Position numbers and translations under genes: made by a program. The notes beneath the pieces were generated by a model. That model saw only the letters and a list, made by a program, of their open reading frames with translations. It had not been told where the DNA came from and ran no database searches. This document shows positions 43,701-53,800 of a stretch of 64,000 nucleotides of DNA, one piece after another (the first letter of the stretch is position 1; each line of letters starts with the position of its first letter). Origin of the DNA: Mucilaginibacter saanensis (lineage in GTDB: Bacteria > Bacteroidota > Bacteroidia > Sphingobacteriales > Sphingobacteriaceae); assembly GCF_014200575.1 (NCBI RefSeq), contig NZ_JACHBZ010000002.1:248001-312000 (forward strand), in the 5' to 3' direction.

Positions 43701-44012
43701 ATCGGGGTGGTTAGCGTATAGAATAATAGGGTTGGGTGTTTTAAATGTATCCCTGAAAATTTGCTGATGCAGCGTATACCATAATTCGCTTTCCTGGGCA
43801 AAGCGTTTTACCATACTATCATTTTTTATGTAATAGTAAATTTCAAAGTGTGGAGTTTTATAAACTTTAAACTTGAGGTTTTTGTAACGTACCTTATTTT
43901 GACCGAAATACTGTGCCCTGGCACCGTTGCTTATCAACAGGGAACTAATAAGACAGATGAGTATGATAGTGAACCTTTTAGCTTTATTTGATACGGTGTA
44001 GCGTTTATTCAT
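40797..44012 (-). CDS. HExxH peptidase / TolB propeller / outer-membrane barrel fusion
   Basis: 1071 residues. Signal peptide ending GARAQ. Residues about 45-290 are a peptidase MA-like domain with the metal-binding HELVHAFQY (His147, Glu148, His151). Residues about 300-610 hold TolB/WD40-like propeller blades, each with a 'SPDGK'-type turn (VSPDGKYVAFLS, WSPDGKRFAFSV, WSPNGKDIVFQG, YSRDGKKIIFSS). From about 640 the chain is a long string of amphipathic strands with YIRGYEG near residue 916, like the VRGF/Y loop of Omp85 barrels, and it ends in an aromatic residue (FTPGW), as barrel proteins do. It is probably exported to the outer membrane, with the two soluble domains in the periplasm. Annotated elsewhere as TolB-like; function not established. 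Confidence 0.8.
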   Translation of the reverse strand: MNKRYTVSNKAKRFTIILICLISSLLISNGARAQYFGQNKVRYKNLKFKVYKTPHFEIYYYIKNDSMVKRFAQESELWYTLHQQIFRDTFKTPNPIILYANHPDFQQTTAIDGEIGVGTGGVTEGLKNRVVMPVMETNQTTRHVIGHELVHAFQYRALQGGENDNFEEINNIPLWMIEGMAEYLSLGKKDSYTAMWMRDAYLNHDIPSVRDLTESNKYFPYRYGEAFWSFLGSTYGDTVIVPFFKNTARYGLEYGIRRTFGYDDKTLSRLWKNSIEKTYKPYLKDTVQKPIGVKLIDSKTGGDLVVAPAVSPDGKYVAFLSAKSLFSIDLYLADAQTGRILRKLTSKVSNTHIDEFNFIESAGAWSPDGKRFAFSVFNKGRNRMVVVDLASGSTLNDVSMEKAEQFSNLSWSPNGKDIVFQGLSEGQGDLYSYNFDTKKITQLTNDKYSDYQPSYSRDGKKIIFSSDRTTYDQSLEQDIPFNLAELDIATGKVTDIKIFNGANNLNPQYSADGSQVYFLSNRDGFRNLYRYTLSSGKIEQMTDLFTGICGITEYSPALSISNHDDIVYSYYRAQKYALYNAKASDFKPVTLQATDVNFSAAMLPPPRAVGVDLINSNLNNYLAYKKIPADSVVNIAYKPKFKLDYLAGSGIGIGVSSFYGTSLSSGIQGVFSDILGRNQIFAAASVNGQIYDSGAAITYVNQTGRWNLGFGISHIPYQFGLQTRTYPTQSVGGKSQTVLSDNIDIIRNFEDGARVFTSYPISKTSRFEVGAGASYNSYRVDRYSDFYKLDTVVNSDKSTTINSTYLSSQRKKIANSDEGNLISTNLKSYSLFQLSTALVGDNSFFGVTAPLNGFRYRLEAEYNFGTYRFFAPTIDLRKYVRVEPVTFAARFYGYGRFGDANGLYPLYVGYPFYIRGYEGQTFYNNNKTASNGFSIDQLSGSRIAVFNFEVRLPFTGPEKLAQIKSKFLFTDLNLFFDAGLAWNAGDHIYFQKNPPVIGETPVLNPDGTPQVDNKGQPVTEPLYGRVPALSAGISLRINVFGAFVLEPYLAIPFNRSDVTKPLFGLGFTPGW

Positions 44013-44093
44013 AATTTAACTAAATAGATATGGCTAATTTAATGAAATAGGATCTTATTAAAACAAGTTACTATTAATTACTGGTTAAATGCC

Positions 44094-44122
44094 AACCGGC
44101 AGACTGTATTGGCCTGCCGGTT
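44094..44122 (-). terminator. Hairpin after the class A PBP gene
   Basis: AACCGGCAG and CTGCCGGTT form a perfect 9-bp stem with an 11-base loop, 36 bp after the PBP stop codon. The following T run is weak. Confidence 0.55.
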
Positions 44123-44157
44123 AAAATATTTAATATACACCATTAATACTAAGCCTG

Positions 44158-46485
44158 TTATTGATTTGGCGGCGTAGGGTCAGGGTTTTCTGGTGTAGTT
44201 GTTACCGGTACAGGTAATACGCCGGTTGTATCAATAGGGTTGCTTGTACTATCAATTGATGTTGTATCTGCTACTATTCTTGGCGAAGGGCAATTATAGG
44301 ATTTGGTTATTTTAACCCATGGTTTTGGGAAGGCACCATAAGTATAGCCCGATTTTGGATCGGCATAAACTTTTTCCATAAAGCGGCCAAAAATTGGCAA
44401 TGCAGTATGTGAGCCCTCGCCGCTTTCTGAGGTAGTGAAGTGAACGCTGCGGTCATCAGCACCAACCCAAACACCTGTAACCAGGTCTTTAGTGATACCC
44501 ATATACCAGCCGTCGACATAGTCTGATGATGTACCTGTTTTACCACCTATCTGGTTGTCTTTTTTCCAAAGGCCAGGATATTCCCATAAGGCCTGTGAAG
44601 TACCACCCGGTTCTTCCATACCACCGCGGAACATGTAAAGCATCAGCCAGGCAGTTTCCTCACTTATCACGCGCTCTTGTTTTAAGGTAAATTCATCCAG
44701 CACGTTACCTTGTTGGTCGGTGATTTTGGTTACCAACAAAGGATCTAACTTTTCGCCTTTATTTAAGAAGGTGCTGTAAGCCCTTACCATTTCGTAAACA
44801 GAAACATCATTTGAACCCAGGGATACCGATGGTACCGATTTAAGTGGGCTCTCGATACCACATTTGTGGGCATATTCAACAATTTTATCCCAGCCTACCT
44901 TTTCGGTTAATTGCGCAGTTATAGAGTTAACAGATTTACCCATGGCCCAGCGTAACGACATTTCCTGGTAGGAAAAATGGAAATCGGCATTATTGGGTTG
45001 CCAAACTTCGTCTTTACCATTGTCTTTGTATTTAATGGTTACCGGTTTGTCGGTAAACTTATCGCATGGTGTAAAGCCATTATCAAGTGCGGTTAAATAG
45101 GCAAAGGGCTTAAAGGTCGAGCCTGCCTGTCTGCGCGATTGGTTTACGTGGTCATAGTTAAAAAAGCGGTGATCAATACCGCCAATCCAAACCTTTATTT
45201 TACCAGTTGCCGGCTCCAGGGTCATCATACCGGTATTCAGGATACGGGCATAGTATTTAATAGAGTCGACAGTTGAAAAAGTAGTATCCTGCTCACCATT
45301 CCAGGTGAAGACAGTCATCCGTTTTTTCTTTTTAAAGTACTCCTGTATCTGGGTACTATCTCCTTTGTATTTTTTGTCAAGCAGTTTATATATCGGTAAC
45401 CTCTGCTCGTTTTTCAGGATAAAATCTTTTATTTCCACTCCCTTGGAGTCGCGCCAAGGGTTTTTATTGCCCCAAAGATTGTTGAAGCGCTTTTGCAGCA
45501 TCTTCATTTTTTCGGCAACAGCTTCTTCGGCATATTGCTGCAGGTGCGAATCAATGGTGGTGTAAATTTTAAGCCCGTCCTCATAAAGGTTATAGTCGTT
45601 GTCCTTACACCATTTGTCCAGCCATTTTTCAACAGCACGGCGTATATAGGAGTCACCATGTGAATCTTGTTCAACATAGCTCAGGTCAAGCTTTATAGGC
45701 GATTTTGCGCTGGTATCATATCCTGTTTTGGTAAGGTAGCCATACTTTTGCATCTGGCTTAAAACGGTATTACGGCGTTCAAGTGCGCGTTCAGGATTTT
45801 TAATAGGATTATAACTTGATGTAGCTTTAAGCATCCCGATCAGCAAGGCGGCCTCGGCAGGGGTTACTTTATCAGGTGTTTTATTAAAATACTTTAACGA
45901 GGCGGTTTTAATACCAAAGGAGTTGTTACCAAAGGGCACGGTATTAAAATACAGGGTGAGTATTTGCTGTTTGCTGTAAACATGCTCAATTTTAAATGCC
46001 GTAAGCCACTCTTTGCATTTGTAAACTATGGTACGAATAATTGGCACATGTTTAATTATCCCCTGTGATTTTCTTTTACGTGTTTCAAAAAGGTTTTTTG
46101 CCAGCTGCTGGGTAATGGTACTCCCGCCGCGGCGATCACCTTTGGCTGTGGAGAGTATACTGGTAAAAAACGAATAAAAATCAACCCCGTGATGCTTGTA
46201 AAAGCGCACATCCTCGGTTGCCACCAGGGCGTTTACCAGGCTTGGAGATATGTTTTTTAACTCAACCGGCGAGCGGTTCTCTTTATAATATTGACCTATG
46301 AGTTTACCATCGGCGGTGTAAACTTCTGAACCAACTGACATGACCGGGCTTTTAATATCCTGCATATCAGGAGAGTAACCAGACAGCCAAAGGAAGTTAA
46401 GTTCAATAGAACAGAAAAAGATAATAACGAAGTAAATAAATATGGCGAAATATCTCAGAAATCGGTTTCGTATACGTCTGAACAT
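44158..46485 (-). CDS. Class A penicillin-binding protein (PBP1A-like)
   Basis: 775 residues. One membrane helix (about 10-35), then the GT51 transglycosylase domain: EDVRFYKHHGVD with the catalytic Glu, GGSTITQQLAKNLF and KEWLTAFKIEHVYSKQQIL. The transpeptidase domain has the active serine in GSTFKP near residue 456, the SVN motif in GKSVNSIT and the KTG box in GGKTGTSSDYVDGW. The Pro/Thr-rich C-terminal tail is low complexity. It polymerises and cross-links peptidoglycan in the periplasm. Lone gene with a 280-bp upstream region. Confidence 0.95.
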   Translation of the reverse strand: MFRRIRNRFLRYFAIFIYFVIIFFCSIELNFLWLSGYSPDMQDIKSPVMSVGSEVYTADGKLIGQYYKENRSPVELKNISPSLVNALVATEDVRFYKHHGVDFYSFFTSILSTAKGDRRGGSTITQQLAKNLFETRKRKSQGIIKHVPIIRTIVYKCKEWLTAFKIEHVYSKQQILTLYFNTVPFGNNSFGIKTASLKYFNKTPDKVTPAEAALLIGMLKATSSYNPIKNPERALERRNTVLSQMQKYGYLTKTGYDTSAKSPIKLDLSYVEQDSHGDSYIRRAVEKWLDKWCKDNDYNLYEDGLKIYTTIDSHLQQYAEEAVAEKMKMLQKRFNNLWGNKNPWRDSKGVEIKDFILKNEQRLPIYKLLDKKYKGDSTQIQEYFKKKKRMTVFTWNGEQDTTFSTVDSIKYYARILNTGMMTLEPATGKIKVWIGGIDHRFFNYDHVNQSRRQAGSTFKPFAYLTALDNGFTPCDKFTDKPVTIKYKDNGKDEVWQPNNADFHFSYQEMSLRWAMGKSVNSITAQLTEKVGWDKIVEYAHKCGIESPLKSVPSVSLGSNDVSVYEMVRAYSTFLNKGEKLDPLLVTKITDQQGNVLDEFTLKQERVISEETAWLMLYMFRGGMEEPGGTSQALWEYPGLWKKDNQIGGKTGTSSDYVDGWYMGITKDLVTGVWVGADDRSVHFTTSESGEGSHTALPIFGRFMEKVYADPKSGYTYGAFPKPWVKITKSYNCPSPRIVADTTSIDSTSNPIDTTGVLPVPVTTTPENPDPTPPNQ

Positions 46486-46765
46486 TGGGTAAAGATGTAA
46501 AATTATGGCGCTATATCATAGCATCAAACAAATATTAATATATACAGTTTACATAAAAGTTACAGATACACTCGTCACGGGCCCATTTACAGGTATAAGG
46601 TATTGTCGTTTCATTACTATAAAACTAAATTTACCTCAAACGTGGGTTATTGAATAGCATACTGATGCAGATAATATCCGGCTTTTAAATTAAACAGCAT
46701 TATTATCAACGCAATTTTAACATCTAAATTTTAAGTTAACAAAGTGTAAAGCAATATTTTTTAAT
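46486..46765. other. Divergent region between PBP and PPK2
   Basis: 280 bp, AT-rich toward the PPK2 start; presumably both promoters. Nothing else recognised. Confidence 0.35.
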
Positions 46766-47644
46766 ATGAGTAATATGATTAGTAAGTTCCGGGTACGCAA
46801 CGGTAAGGATTTTTCGCTTAAAAATTTTGATACGGCTTACGCTGACGGTTTTAGAAGGAAAGATGCAAAAGAGATTTTGGCAGGTTTAATCGAACAAACC
46901 TTTGATCTGCAAACGGAGCTTTATGCGGCTAATAAATATGCTTTACTTATTATTTTTCAGGCTATGGATGCTGCCGGCAAGGATAGTGCCATAGCGCATA
47001 CCTTATCGGGCCTTAACCCGCAGGGTTGCCAGGTGTACAGCTTTAAACAACCCAGTACCGAAGATTATGAACACGATTTTTTGTGGCGGCATTACCGGGC
47101 GCTTCCCGAGCGGGGGAGGATAGGGATACATAACCGGTCGCATTATGAAAATGTACTGGTGACCAAAGTACACCCCGAGCTTTTACTTAATGAACATTTG
47201 CCGGGTATTAGCGATGTTAAACAGATTGATAACCGTTTTTGGGCCAAACGTTATGAGAGCATCCGGTCGTTTGAAGATCACCTGGTAAATAACGGAACAA
47301 TTATTATCAAGTTTTTTCTGAACGTGTCAAAAGACGAGCAAAAGGTTCGTTTTTTAAAACGGATTGATAATCCGAAAAAGAACTGGAAATTTTCGGCAGC
47401 GGATATTGAAGAACGGCAAAAATGGGGCGATTACATGAATGCTTACGAAAAAGCTATACAGGAAACAGCCACTAAGGATTGCCCCTGGTATGTGATACCG
47501 GCAGATAAAAAATGGTTCACCAGGATAGCTATATCGTCAATTATACTGGAAACCTTAAAAGATCTGAAATTGAAGTATCCGGTTTTGCCCAAAGAAGAAA
47601 AGGAAAAGCTGGACGAATCAAAAAAATTATTGGAAAAGGAATAA
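46766..47644 (+). CDS. ppk2: Polyphosphate kinase 2 family protein
   Basis: 292 residues. The Walker A-like AMDAAGKDS (residues 66-74), the following QGCQVYSFKQPSTEDYEHDFLWR, the ALPERGRIGIHNRSHYE lid/Walker B region and the IIKFFLNVSKDEQKVRFLKRI stretch are the PPK2 signatures. Such enzymes transfer phosphate between polyphosphate and nucleoside mono- or diphosphates. Length fits the one-domain class, which may use AMP or ADP. Single gene with a strong terminator shared with the next convergent gene. Confidence 0.94.
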   Translation: MSNMISKFRVRNGKDFSLKNFDTAYADGFRRKDAKEILAGLIEQTFDLQTELYAANKYALLIIFQAMDAAGKDSAIAHTLSGLNPQGCQVYSFKQPSTEDYEHDFLWRHYRALPERGRIGIHNRSHYENVLVTKVHPELLLNEHLPGISDVKQIDNRFWAKRYESIRSFEDHLVNNGTIIIKFFLNVSKDEQKVRFLKRIDNPKKNWKFSAADIEERQKWGDYMNAYEKAIQETATKDCPWYVIPADKKWFTRIAISSIILETLKDLKLKYPVLPKEEKEKLDESKKLLEKE

Positions 47645-47647
47645 CAG

Positions 47648-47695
47648 ATAACATTCGGTATCAATTGCAAATACACATAAGATACCGAATGTTAT
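47648..47695. terminator. Bidirectional terminator
   Basis: ATAACATTCGGTATC and GATACCGAATGTTAT form a perfect 15-bp stem with an 18-base loop between convergent genes. Confidence 0.85.
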
Positions 47696-47703
47696 ATTAA
47701 ATA

Positions 47704-48069
47704 TTATATACCAGAGAATACAGATTGTGCTTTTTCGCCAATAAGGGGTATTGGTTTTCTTTCGCCATTAATTGCTCCAAGAAGGCCTATTATCCACAGC
47801 ACAAACAAGCCCACCTTAATTACCCAGTAAAGAGAGAACCCGATGGTAACACCCGTAGTAAAGAACATGGCACCCAAAATGGCTCCTACTGCATAGTAAA
47901 TAACAATAGAAACCAGGTGGAATAGTAAGGTTTGCCGTAACTGATAACTTGATAGCGCCGTTTTATTATCCTTGTAAATGGCGAAATAAGCTATGAGCCA
48001 GCCAATAATAGTAAAATAGCTAATGATTCCGGCTGTTTTGCCGTCGTCTTTTGATGAAAAGTTGTCCAT
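47704..48069 (-). CDS. DUF4870 membrane protein
   Basis: 121 residues with three membrane helices (IISYFTIIGWLIAYFAI, LLFHLVSIVIYYAVGAILGAMF, WVIKVGLFVLWIIGLLGAI) separated by the conserved ALSSYQLRQTLLFH loop, which is the DUF4870/Tic20-like signature. Function unknown; such proteins are often stress or import-related. Single gene. Confidence 0.85.
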   Translation of the reverse strand: MDNFSSKDDGKTAGIISYFTIIGWLIAYFAIYKDNKTALSSYQLRQTLLFHLVSIVIYYAVGAILGAMFFTTGVTIGFSLYWVIKVGLFVLWIIGLLGAINGERKPIPLIGEKAQSVFSGI

Positions 48070-48199
48070 AGGATAGGTTAGTTTAAAAAATGCAGTTAAT
48101 TAATTAAAGCTAACCATATTTATTATCAAATGTTTAAGTTATTTGCTAATTGTTCGCAGGTTGTGTTTTGTGTAAACAGGGGCATTTAGCTGCCTGCAT

Positions 48200-50791
48200 T
48201 TAGTTTACTTTAACAAAACTGGCTTCATCAACAAAACTACTTTTGCCATTACTAATAGCTATTGCCTTTACCGTTGTGCTGGCCGCAATATTGATTGGCT
48301 TACTGTAAAGTGCTGAACCTGCAGATGGTATCGATCCGTCTAACGTATAATAGATTTTAGCTCCGGCATCGGCGCTTTTTATTTGAATGCTAAACGGTTG
48401 CTTGAATGTTTTGGACGGTGCGATGATATAGGGATTGGCCACGATCGGGCTATCCGTGATTTGCGAAGTCGGTTTTTCCAGATCCTGGGTAAACAGTTTA
48501 TTGGGGAGCCTGCCTGTGAATACTTCAAAATCACCACCATCGGCAATATCAGTATAGTTCAGGTATAGCTTACTGTAAGCCTTTTTAGCAAGGTTCATGC
48601 CTTGTAGGTAAATGTTGGTGCGGTTGATACCTGCGCCAGGATTGCTGATGTTGAATTTTTTGCCGTTCTCCAGGTAAATAGTTGCTCTGTCAAACTGGGG
48701 GATGCCTACCTGAAACTGGTTTTGCCCCGGGGCAATGTTATAAATACCTAAAGAGCTCATGACATACCAGGCCGACATTTGCCCGCAATCTTCATTCCCG
48801 GCCAGCCCATCAGGTTTTTCGCTGTATTCTTCACGCAATATGCGGTCAATATAAAACTGTGTTTTTTCGGGAGCATCGGTAAAATTATATAGATAAGCCA
48901 TGTGATGGCTCGGCTCATTACCGTGGGCATACTGGCCAATGAGCCCGGCTACATCAGGTACGGCATTACCGGTCAATTTTGATTCGGTGGTAAACAGCTC
49001 GTCCAGCTTGGCTTCAAATGCCTGGCTGCCGCCCATTCGGGTTAATAAACCCTCCACATCCTGCGGCACCAGGAAAGAGTACTGCCATGAATTTCCTTCG
49101 GTGTAGTTGTGGTTTACTTCGGTAGGGTCAAAGGGCGTAAACCAACCGCCATTGATGCGGGCCTGCATAAAGCCGTTTTGATTATTATATACGTTTTTCC
49201 AGTATTGGGCACGTTGTATGTAAGTGGCATAGTCCTGCGGTTTATCAAGCATTTTGGCCATTTGGGCAATACACCAGTCGTCATAAGCGTACTCCAACGT
49301 TTTTGAAACCGATTCGCGTTCGGCATCGGCCAATACTGCGCCATTTTTACGGTAGCTATCCAACCCAAACTGATTGCGGTTTACTGCAGCTTTCATGGCT
49401 GTAAAAGCTTCGGCAGCATCAAAATCACGAATCCCTTTAGCGTAAGCATCCACGATAACCGGAATGGAATGATTGCCGGTCATACAATAGGTTTCGGTAC
49501 TGGCGAGGGGCCATATAGGTAACAGGCTTCCCTGCTCATACATGGCCAAAAAGGTTTTAATAAAGTCAAGCGTACGCTTTTTATCAATCAGGGTAAGCAA
49601 AGGGTTCTCGGCCCTGAAAGTATCCCATAAGGAGAATACTGTATAATAATCAAAGCCCTGCGCAGTATGGATCTTTTGATCTAATCCCCTATACTGCCCG
49701 TCAACATCATTATAAATGTTGGGAGCAAGCATGGTGTGGTATAAGGCGGTATAAAATATGGTTTGTTTTATTCGGGCATAATCTGGCACTACGGGTCTTT
49801 TTGCTTTCGGGACTCTACCGTTTGATTCGCCGTTTTCTTTCATATCGGTTTGGGCCGTTTGGGTAGCTTGTGCTACGGTAGGGGCACCGCCCTCAACCTG
49901 TATCTTGTTCAGCGCGGTGTTCCAGGTAGCCCTGGCAGCTTTCTGTATCTTTTTAAAGTCGAAGTCGGCAACTTCGGCATCCAGGTTTTTTAAAGCGCCA
50001 TCGGCGCTTACCGATGATATACCGACTTTTGAAATTACCTCGCCGGGATTGTCAAATTGCAGGTACATTTTAATATTTTTACCTTCAAGTTTGTTTTGGC
50101 CCGGCTGTAAAATATCGTTACTGGCTATCCCGTAGGTTTTAAATGGTTTTGAAAACTTGGCGTAAAAATATACCTGCTGATCTTTGGCCCATGATCTGGA
50201 ACGACGGAACCCCCGTATCTCATGATCATTAACTACCTCTATCCAGGAGTCGAGCACCTCGTCGCGGTGCTGGAGGTCAATAATAATGTTGGCTTTTGGA
50301 GTACTTGGGTAACTATATCGGTGCAAACCCGTGCGCGTGGTTGCAGTAAGCTCAACGCCAATGTTGTATTTATCAAGCAAGGTTTTATAATAACCTGGGG
50401 AGGCAAGCTCATTTTTCTTTTTAAACCCCGACCGGTATTCGGTGTTTTTAAATTGCGGCTCGCCGGTAGTGGGCATAAACAGTATATCGCAATAGTCCGG
50501 GATGCCGGTGCCGCTTAAATGCGTATGTGAAAAGCCATAAACTGTGGTGTCGGCGTAATAATAGCCAGAACAGCCATCCCAGCCTGTTAACCTTGTGTCC
50601 GGGCTAAGCTGTACCATACCAAAAGGTACAATGGCCCCAGGATAGGTATGCCCGTGGCCGCCCGTGCCAATAAAAGGGTCAACCAGTTGTGCATAATCTT
50701 TATCTTTTTTCTTTTGAGCCGAGGCTGTCAGTGCTGTGGTTAATAAAGCAAATAAGAAAATATTACGGATTACAGATAGGGTAACGGGCAT
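48200..50791 (-). CDS. Secreted alpha-mannosidase, GH92
   Basis: 863 residues with a signal peptide (TASAQ). The opening PFIGTGGHGHTYPGAIVPFG and SGYYYADTTVYGFSHTHLSG are the GH92 N-terminal signatures; AGNEDCGQMSAWYVMSSLGIY holds the conserved catalytic region. The C-terminal about 70 residues (KIYYTLDGSIPSAG) are the chitobiase-type beta domain also found on the GH20 enzyme in the 1-kb region. GH92 enzymes are exo-alpha-mannosidases dependent on calcium, acting on alpha-1,2/1,3/1,4/1,6-mannosides. It is remote from the other hydrolases and not part of an obvious operon. Confidence 0.95.
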   Translation of the reverse strand: MPVTLSVIRNIFLFALLTTALTASAQKKKDKDYAQLVDPFIGTGGHGHTYPGAIVPFGMVQLSPDTRLTGWDGCSGYYYADTTVYGFSHTHLSGTGIPDYCDILFMPTTGEPQFKNTEYRSGFKKKNELASPGYYKTLLDKYNIGVELTATTRTGLHRYSYPSTPKANIIIDLQHRDEVLDSWIEVVNDHEIRGFRRSRSWAKDQQVYFYAKFSKPFKTYGIASNDILQPGQNKLEGKNIKMYLQFDNPGEVISKVGISSVSADGALKNLDAEVADFDFKKIQKAARATWNTALNKIQVEGGAPTVAQATQTAQTDMKENGESNGRVPKAKRPVVPDYARIKQTIFYTALYHTMLAPNIYNDVDGQYRGLDQKIHTAQGFDYYTVFSLWDTFRAENPLLTLIDKKRTLDFIKTFLAMYEQGSLLPIWPLASTETYCMTGNHSIPVIVDAYAKGIRDFDAAEAFTAMKAAVNRNQFGLDSYRKNGAVLADAERESVSKTLEYAYDDWCIAQMAKMLDKPQDYATYIQRAQYWKNVYNNQNGFMQARINGGWFTPFDPTEVNHNYTEGNSWQYSFLVPQDVEGLLTRMGGSQAFEAKLDELFTTESKLTGNAVPDVAGLIGQYAHGNEPSHHMAYLYNFTDAPEKTQFYIDRILREEYSEKPDGLAGNEDCGQMSAWYVMSSLGIYNIAPGQNQFQVGIPQFDRATIYLENGKKFNISNPGAGINRTNIYLQGMNLAKKAYSKLYLNYTDIADGGDFEVFTGRLPNKLFTQDLEKPTSQITDSPIVANPYIIAPSKTFKQPFSIQIKSADAGAKIYYTLDGSIPSAGSALYSKPINIAASTTVKAIAISNGKSSFVDEASFVKVN

Positions 50792-50845
50792 ATTGATAAA
50801 TAGTATTTTATTATAACACGCAAATTAAGGGTTAAATATTACAAT

Positions 50846-50886
50846 AAACCAAAAACGCCCCGACATTGCCGGGGCGTTTTTGGTTT
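50846..50886 (-). terminator. Strong terminator of the CzcCBA operon
   Basis: AAACCAAAAACGCCCC (50846-50861) and GGGGCGTTTTTGGTTT (50871-50886) pair perfectly; on the minus strand the hairpin ends in T-rich sequence. Confidence 0.93.
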
Positions 50887-50894
50887 AGCGGGAG

Positions 50895-53800
50895 TTAGGC
50901 ATTTCTAACAACGCCCATCTTTTTCAATAGCTTGCGGTTTTCGCGGCGGTGAACCAACCGGTGAACTATGGCATATATAATAGGCAATATTAATAAGGTA
51001 AGTATAGTTGATGTAACCAAACCACCTATCACTACTATAGCTAATGGCTTTTGAGTTTCGGAGCCTATGCCTGTTGATATAGCTGCTGGCATTAAACCAA
51101 TGGCGGCCATGAGGGCGGTCATTACCACGGGGCGCACCCTGGAAATAACACCATCTAATATGGCCTGGTTAAGCGGCATGTGTGCCTCAATGTTCTTTTT
51201 GAATACGGAGATTAATATTACCCCATTTTGGATACACACCCCAAACAAGGCTATAAAACCAATACCTGCCGATATACTGAAGTTGGTGCTGGTAATATGC
51301 AGTGCCAGGATACCTCCAATTAATGCAAATGGTACGTTTAATATAACCAGGGTAGCATCTTTAGCATTACCAAAGGTGATAAACAGGATCAGGAATATAA
51401 CGAGTAAGCAAATTGGCACTACCTTGGCAAGCGTATTTGATGCACGTATCTGGTTTTCAAACTCACCGTTCCAGGTAAATGAGTAGCCTTGATCAAGCTT
51501 CACGGCATTGTCTACCTTTTGCTGGGCCTCTGCAATGGTACTTCCTAAATCGCGGCCGCGCACCGAGAATTTAACAGCTATATAGCGCATGTTATTATCC
51601 CGGTAAATAAATGCAGGACCGGTTTGCGTGCTTATGGTAGATATTTCTTTGATGGCAACTTTTGATCCGTTCATGGTAGGAACCATCAGGTTTTCAATTT
51701 TATCCTGTGTATCCCTGAATTGTTTTTGATAACGTATCCTTATATCAAATTTGCGTTCACCCTCATACAGGGTAGTGGCGGCTTTACCACCAATGGCCAT
51801 TTCAATAACGGAGTTGGCATCGGCGGTTGATACACCATATAAGGCCATTTTGCGCTGGTCAAGTTCGATCCTGAATTCAGGCTGACCGAGATTGCGCAGC
51901 ACGCCAAGATCTTCAACCCCTTGAACATGCTTAAGTATATCCATCACTGAATCTGCTTTTTTATCCAGTACCTCAAAGTCGGGACCGAATATTTTAACGG
52001 CCATTGATGCCGGTACACCGGCTACTGCTTCGGCGACGTTGTCAATAATAGGCTGCGAATAGTTGAATATAATACCAGGGAACTGGCTGAGTTTTTTATC
52101 AATATTGGCAATAAGCTGCTCTTCAGATATGCCACTTTTCCATTGTTTTTGCGGTAAAAGATCAACCTGTATCTGTACGTTGAAAAATCCTTTCGGGTCG
52201 GTACCATCATTGGTACGGCCAACCTGCGACAAGGTTTGTTTAACCTCAGGAAAGGTGGATAGTACCTCGCGCATTTTGTTGGTAACATTTACGGAGCTTT
52301 CCAATGATGTACTCATGGGGAGCTGTGCTGTTACCCATAAGGCGCCTTCGTTAAGCTGTGGTAAAAATTCGCTGCCTAAAAACTTAGCGGAGAAGAATGT
52401 TACTGCCATAAATCCAACTGCCACCAATAAACTTAATTTTTGATTGCGATAGGTGTAATTAAACATGCGGCGTATACCGTTCTCAAAAAATATAACAACC
52501 GGGTTGTGTTTTTCCTTAACATTTTTGCTTAGTAAAATACTTGATAGGGCAGGTACCAGCGTAAGTGTAAATATCAAAGCACCCAGTAAGGCAAAGCCCA
52601 ATGTATAGGCCAATGGCGAGAACATTTTACCTTCAACCTTTTGGAAAGCAAAAATTGGCACCAAACAGGTTAAAATAATAAGTTTGGAGAAAAAGATCGC
52701 TTTGCCCATTTCGGCTCCAATATTTTTGAAAAGCCCCAGCTTAGCCAAACCATTGAATTTTTGCATCCCCACTTCTTTCGCCCTATGATCGAGGGCAACA
52801 AATATGCCCTCCACCATCACCACGGCTCCATCTATGATGATCCCAAAATCAACCGCCCCCATCGAGAGTAAGTTCGCGCTCATGCCCTTTAAACGTAAAC
52901 ACATGAAGGCAAATAACAACGACAGTGGGATAATGATAGCAACGATCAATGTAGTGCGCCAGTCGGCCATAAACAGGAATACGATTACGGTAACCAGTAT
53001 AATACCCTCGCACAGGTTATGGATAACTGTTTCGGTACAAAAATCCATCAGGTTTGTACGGTCATAAAAGGTGTCGATCTTGACATCCTTTGGCAGTATA
53101 TTATTGTTCAGATCAGATACCTTGTCCCGTATGCGTTTCAATACCTCTGCGGGGTTTTCGCCTTTACGCATCACTACGATACCTTCAATAACATCATTGT
53201 GCTTATCGCGCCCCACCTGACCTAATCTTGGCAGACCGCTTTCTTTAATTTCGGCAACATCCTTAGCCAGTATTGGTACGTTGTTTACATTTTTAATAAT
53301 GATGTTTTGTATCTCATCAATATTATTGATCAATCCTATACCACGTACAATGTAGGCCTGGTCGTTTTTCTCAATAATATCGCCACCCACATTAATATTA
53401 CTGCGGTTAATGGCATTATATACATCAAGTGAGGTAAGGCTGTATTTTTGAAGCAGAGCAGGATTAACACTTACTTCATAAGTCTTTTCTTCCCCGCCAA
53501 AACTGTTTACGTCGGCAACACCCGGAACGGATTTAAACTGACGGTCAAGTATCCAATCCTGTACAGCTGTTAAGTCGTGGATGCTTTTAGTACGGCTTTT
53601 AAGGGTGTATCGGTAAATTTCGCCGGTTGGGCCGTAAGGCGGTTCAACTTCGGGTTTTACACCATCGGGCAAATCAGCATTGCCCAGGCGACTTAAAACC
53701 TGCTGGCGGGCAAATGCGTCATCAACATCGTCATCAAAAATGATACGGACATAGGATAGTCCGAATGATGAGGTAGTGCGCAGATTAGCCTTTTTTTGTA

